DNA of 64,000 bases from Siphonodentalium dalli (Eukaryota > Mollusca > Scaphopoda > Gadilida > Siphonodentaliidae): assembly GCA_032622095.1 (NCBI GenBank), contig CP136064.1, positions 4,088,280 to 4,152,279 on the forward strand, written 5' to 3'. Below, piece by piece: positions 63,308 to 64,000 of this stretch. Made by a program: the position numbers and the translations under genes. Positions within the stretch are counted from its first letter, which is position 1. Each line of letters begins with the position of its first letter. The notes beneath the pieces were generated by a model. It saw only the letters and a list, made by a program, of their open reading frames with translations. It ran no database searches and was not told where the DNA came from.

Positions 63308-64000
63308 AAGCCAAGAAGCTGAATTCGGGTTACGTGACCGTGTTAACTAACGAAAGGGCACGAATCGAGAAAATTTTCACCAAGGTCCGAATACAATTTG
63401 TCGACATGGGGAGGGGTGCAAAATTTGTCAATTTTGTTTTGTCACCGATTCCAACCATTTTTACTGTCGTGTATCTATACGACGTACTGATGCTACTCGT
63501 GAAAGAATTTTGTAAATCGGTTGAGAAATGGCCAAGTTATAACGCATCGAAAAATGTACTAATAAAGTCCATGTGTAGAAAGTGCTTGTGCCCAGATCTT
63601 CTCCTAGACGAAGCGCAACAGCTGGATTTGGTCTATGTGAGCGTCTTAAACATAGACAGAAGACCAAACCAGGAAATTTTGACAAAGGTCCGCTCTAATT
63701 TTTCCGGGGCAAAATTTTTCAATTTTGTTTTTGTCGCCGATTTGAACCAAAATGGTTGTGAAGTATCTATATGATGTACTGAGTGTCATTGTGAGTGAAT
63801 TTTATGAATCGGTTGACAAATGTAGAAATTGTGGCCCCTTCCTTTTGTTCAAGTTTACAGAAAATGCACTATGAATTTAAATTCCTTCAACCGATCGTCA
63901 CGTGTTTGGTGTCATTCGATGGGGAATTTCTAGTACTTCAAAACGATTACCTACTTGCGGTATTATGACGATGGAGGCCGGAGATATTCGAAAAGTATGT
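63308..64000 (+). repeat. Unit U52, type B, code x, truncated by window end
   Basis: The first 693 bp of a unit with a G-interrupted T tract unique to it (code x), GGTCTATG and TTTTTCAATTTT. The array continues beyond the window. Confidence 0.96.

Larger units (their letters stand above)
1..64000. repeat. Continuous tandem satellite array, 51 full units plus one partial
   Basis: The same monomer recurs head to tail from the first base to the last, always in the same orientation, with no interruption or foreign insertion. Each unit has one GAATTC (13 bases after the unit start), one GTCGAC and two AGATCT sites 303 bp apart. Spacing of the GAATTC motif is 1256-1257 bp in the first eight units and 1236-1240 bp afterwards. 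Neighbouring units of the same type differ by only a few substitutions and homopolymer indels. Known long satellites and macrosatellites behave this way. A centromeric, subtelomeric or heterochromatic location is inference, since no flanking DNA is present. An alternative is an assembly made from collapsed or over-expanded repeat reads. Confidence 0.98.
10051..64000 (+). repeat. Type B sub-array (U9-U52), about 1239 bp monomers
   Basis: Forty-three full units and one partial unit share GTTACGTGACC, GACATGGGG, CCGGGGCAAAA (11 bp shorter than type A), AGAAGACCAAACC, GCACAAATTA, TTTTCTACCC, three CTT repeats and GGTAGGTGGATGC. Internal variation is organised: T-tract codes along U9-U52 read k g n n p q k p q p q k k s s s s v k k n n k n n n n n s s s v v s g s k n n n n n k x. 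The order contains repeated words, showing that blocks of several units were duplicated and not just single units. Confidence 0.97.

Noticed and set aside
1..64000. Open reading frames of 60-146 codons on both strands of every unit
   Set aside because: They overlap each other in several frames, recur only because the units are near-identical, are broken by one-base tract changes and by stops in U5, U20, U34 and U35, and show no recognised domain. I annotate none as a gene.
1..64000. CRISPR array
   Set aside because: Repeats are more than 1.2 kb long, directly adjacent, and have no unique spacers or cas genes.
1..64000. Ribosomal RNA, tRNA, histone or snRNA gene cluster
   Set aside because: No conserved 5S, rRNA or tRNA motifs (no B-box like GGTTCGANTCC) and no histone-like frame are visible in the monomer.

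Overview
The window is one uninterrupted tandem array of a long, AT-rich satellite (macrosatellite-like) monomer. I divide it into 51 complete units and one partial unit (U1 to U52). Unit starts are placed at the conserved motif AAGYCAAG, which lies 13 bases before the single GAATTC of each unit. The window starts exactly on a unit start and ends inside U52, so neither end of the array is visible. I find no unique sequence, no convincing protein gene, no tRNA or rRNA, no CRISPR and no recognisable transposon ends. This points to eukaryotic, probably invertebrate animal, heterochromatin or another satellite locus. The species cannot be read from the sequence. The monomer tail (around GTTATGGCCCTT) reminds me of non-coding repeats common in molluscs, but that is recollection and not a match.

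Layout. Positions 1-10050 hold eight type A units of 1256 or 1257 bp. From 10051 to the end there are type B units of about 1239 bp. The switch occurs at one unit boundary and keeps the same phase and orientation. The A-to-B length difference of 17 bp is fully explained by five indels: -11 in a G-rich run, -9 in a CTT microsatellite, and +1 at each of two T tracts and at a CGATTACC site. Most B-unit length variants (1236, 1237, 1238, 1240) also reduce to identified T-tract, CTT or homopolymer indels.

Inside each monomer, the first half is an old, diverged direct duplication. Two segments of about 245 bp start 303 bp apart, and both begin with GTGCCCAGATCT. They are followed by about 700 bp of non-duplicated sequence that carries two short inverted repeats and the CTT microsatellite.

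Units are not randomly ordered. Shared diagnostic variants reveal higher-order structure: a dimer (U1-U2 = U3-U4), a p-q pair seen at U13-U14, U16-U17 and U18-U19, and a trimer (U27-U29 = U30-U32). Longer related blocks are separated by 14, 18 and 24 units. U8, U17 and U50 look like recombinant units. The pattern fits expansion and homogenisation by unequal exchange or gene conversion. Because array structure, not encoded function, is the content here, every unit is listed with its diagnostic variants.

T-tract codes (about 120 bases into each B unit, after GTC): k = AAA then 9 T; n = AA then 10 T; s = AA then 9 T; p = AA then 8 T; g = AAATTTGTTTTT; q = AAATTTATTTTTGTCACTG; v = AAATTTATTTTTGTAACCG; x = AATTTTGTTTT.
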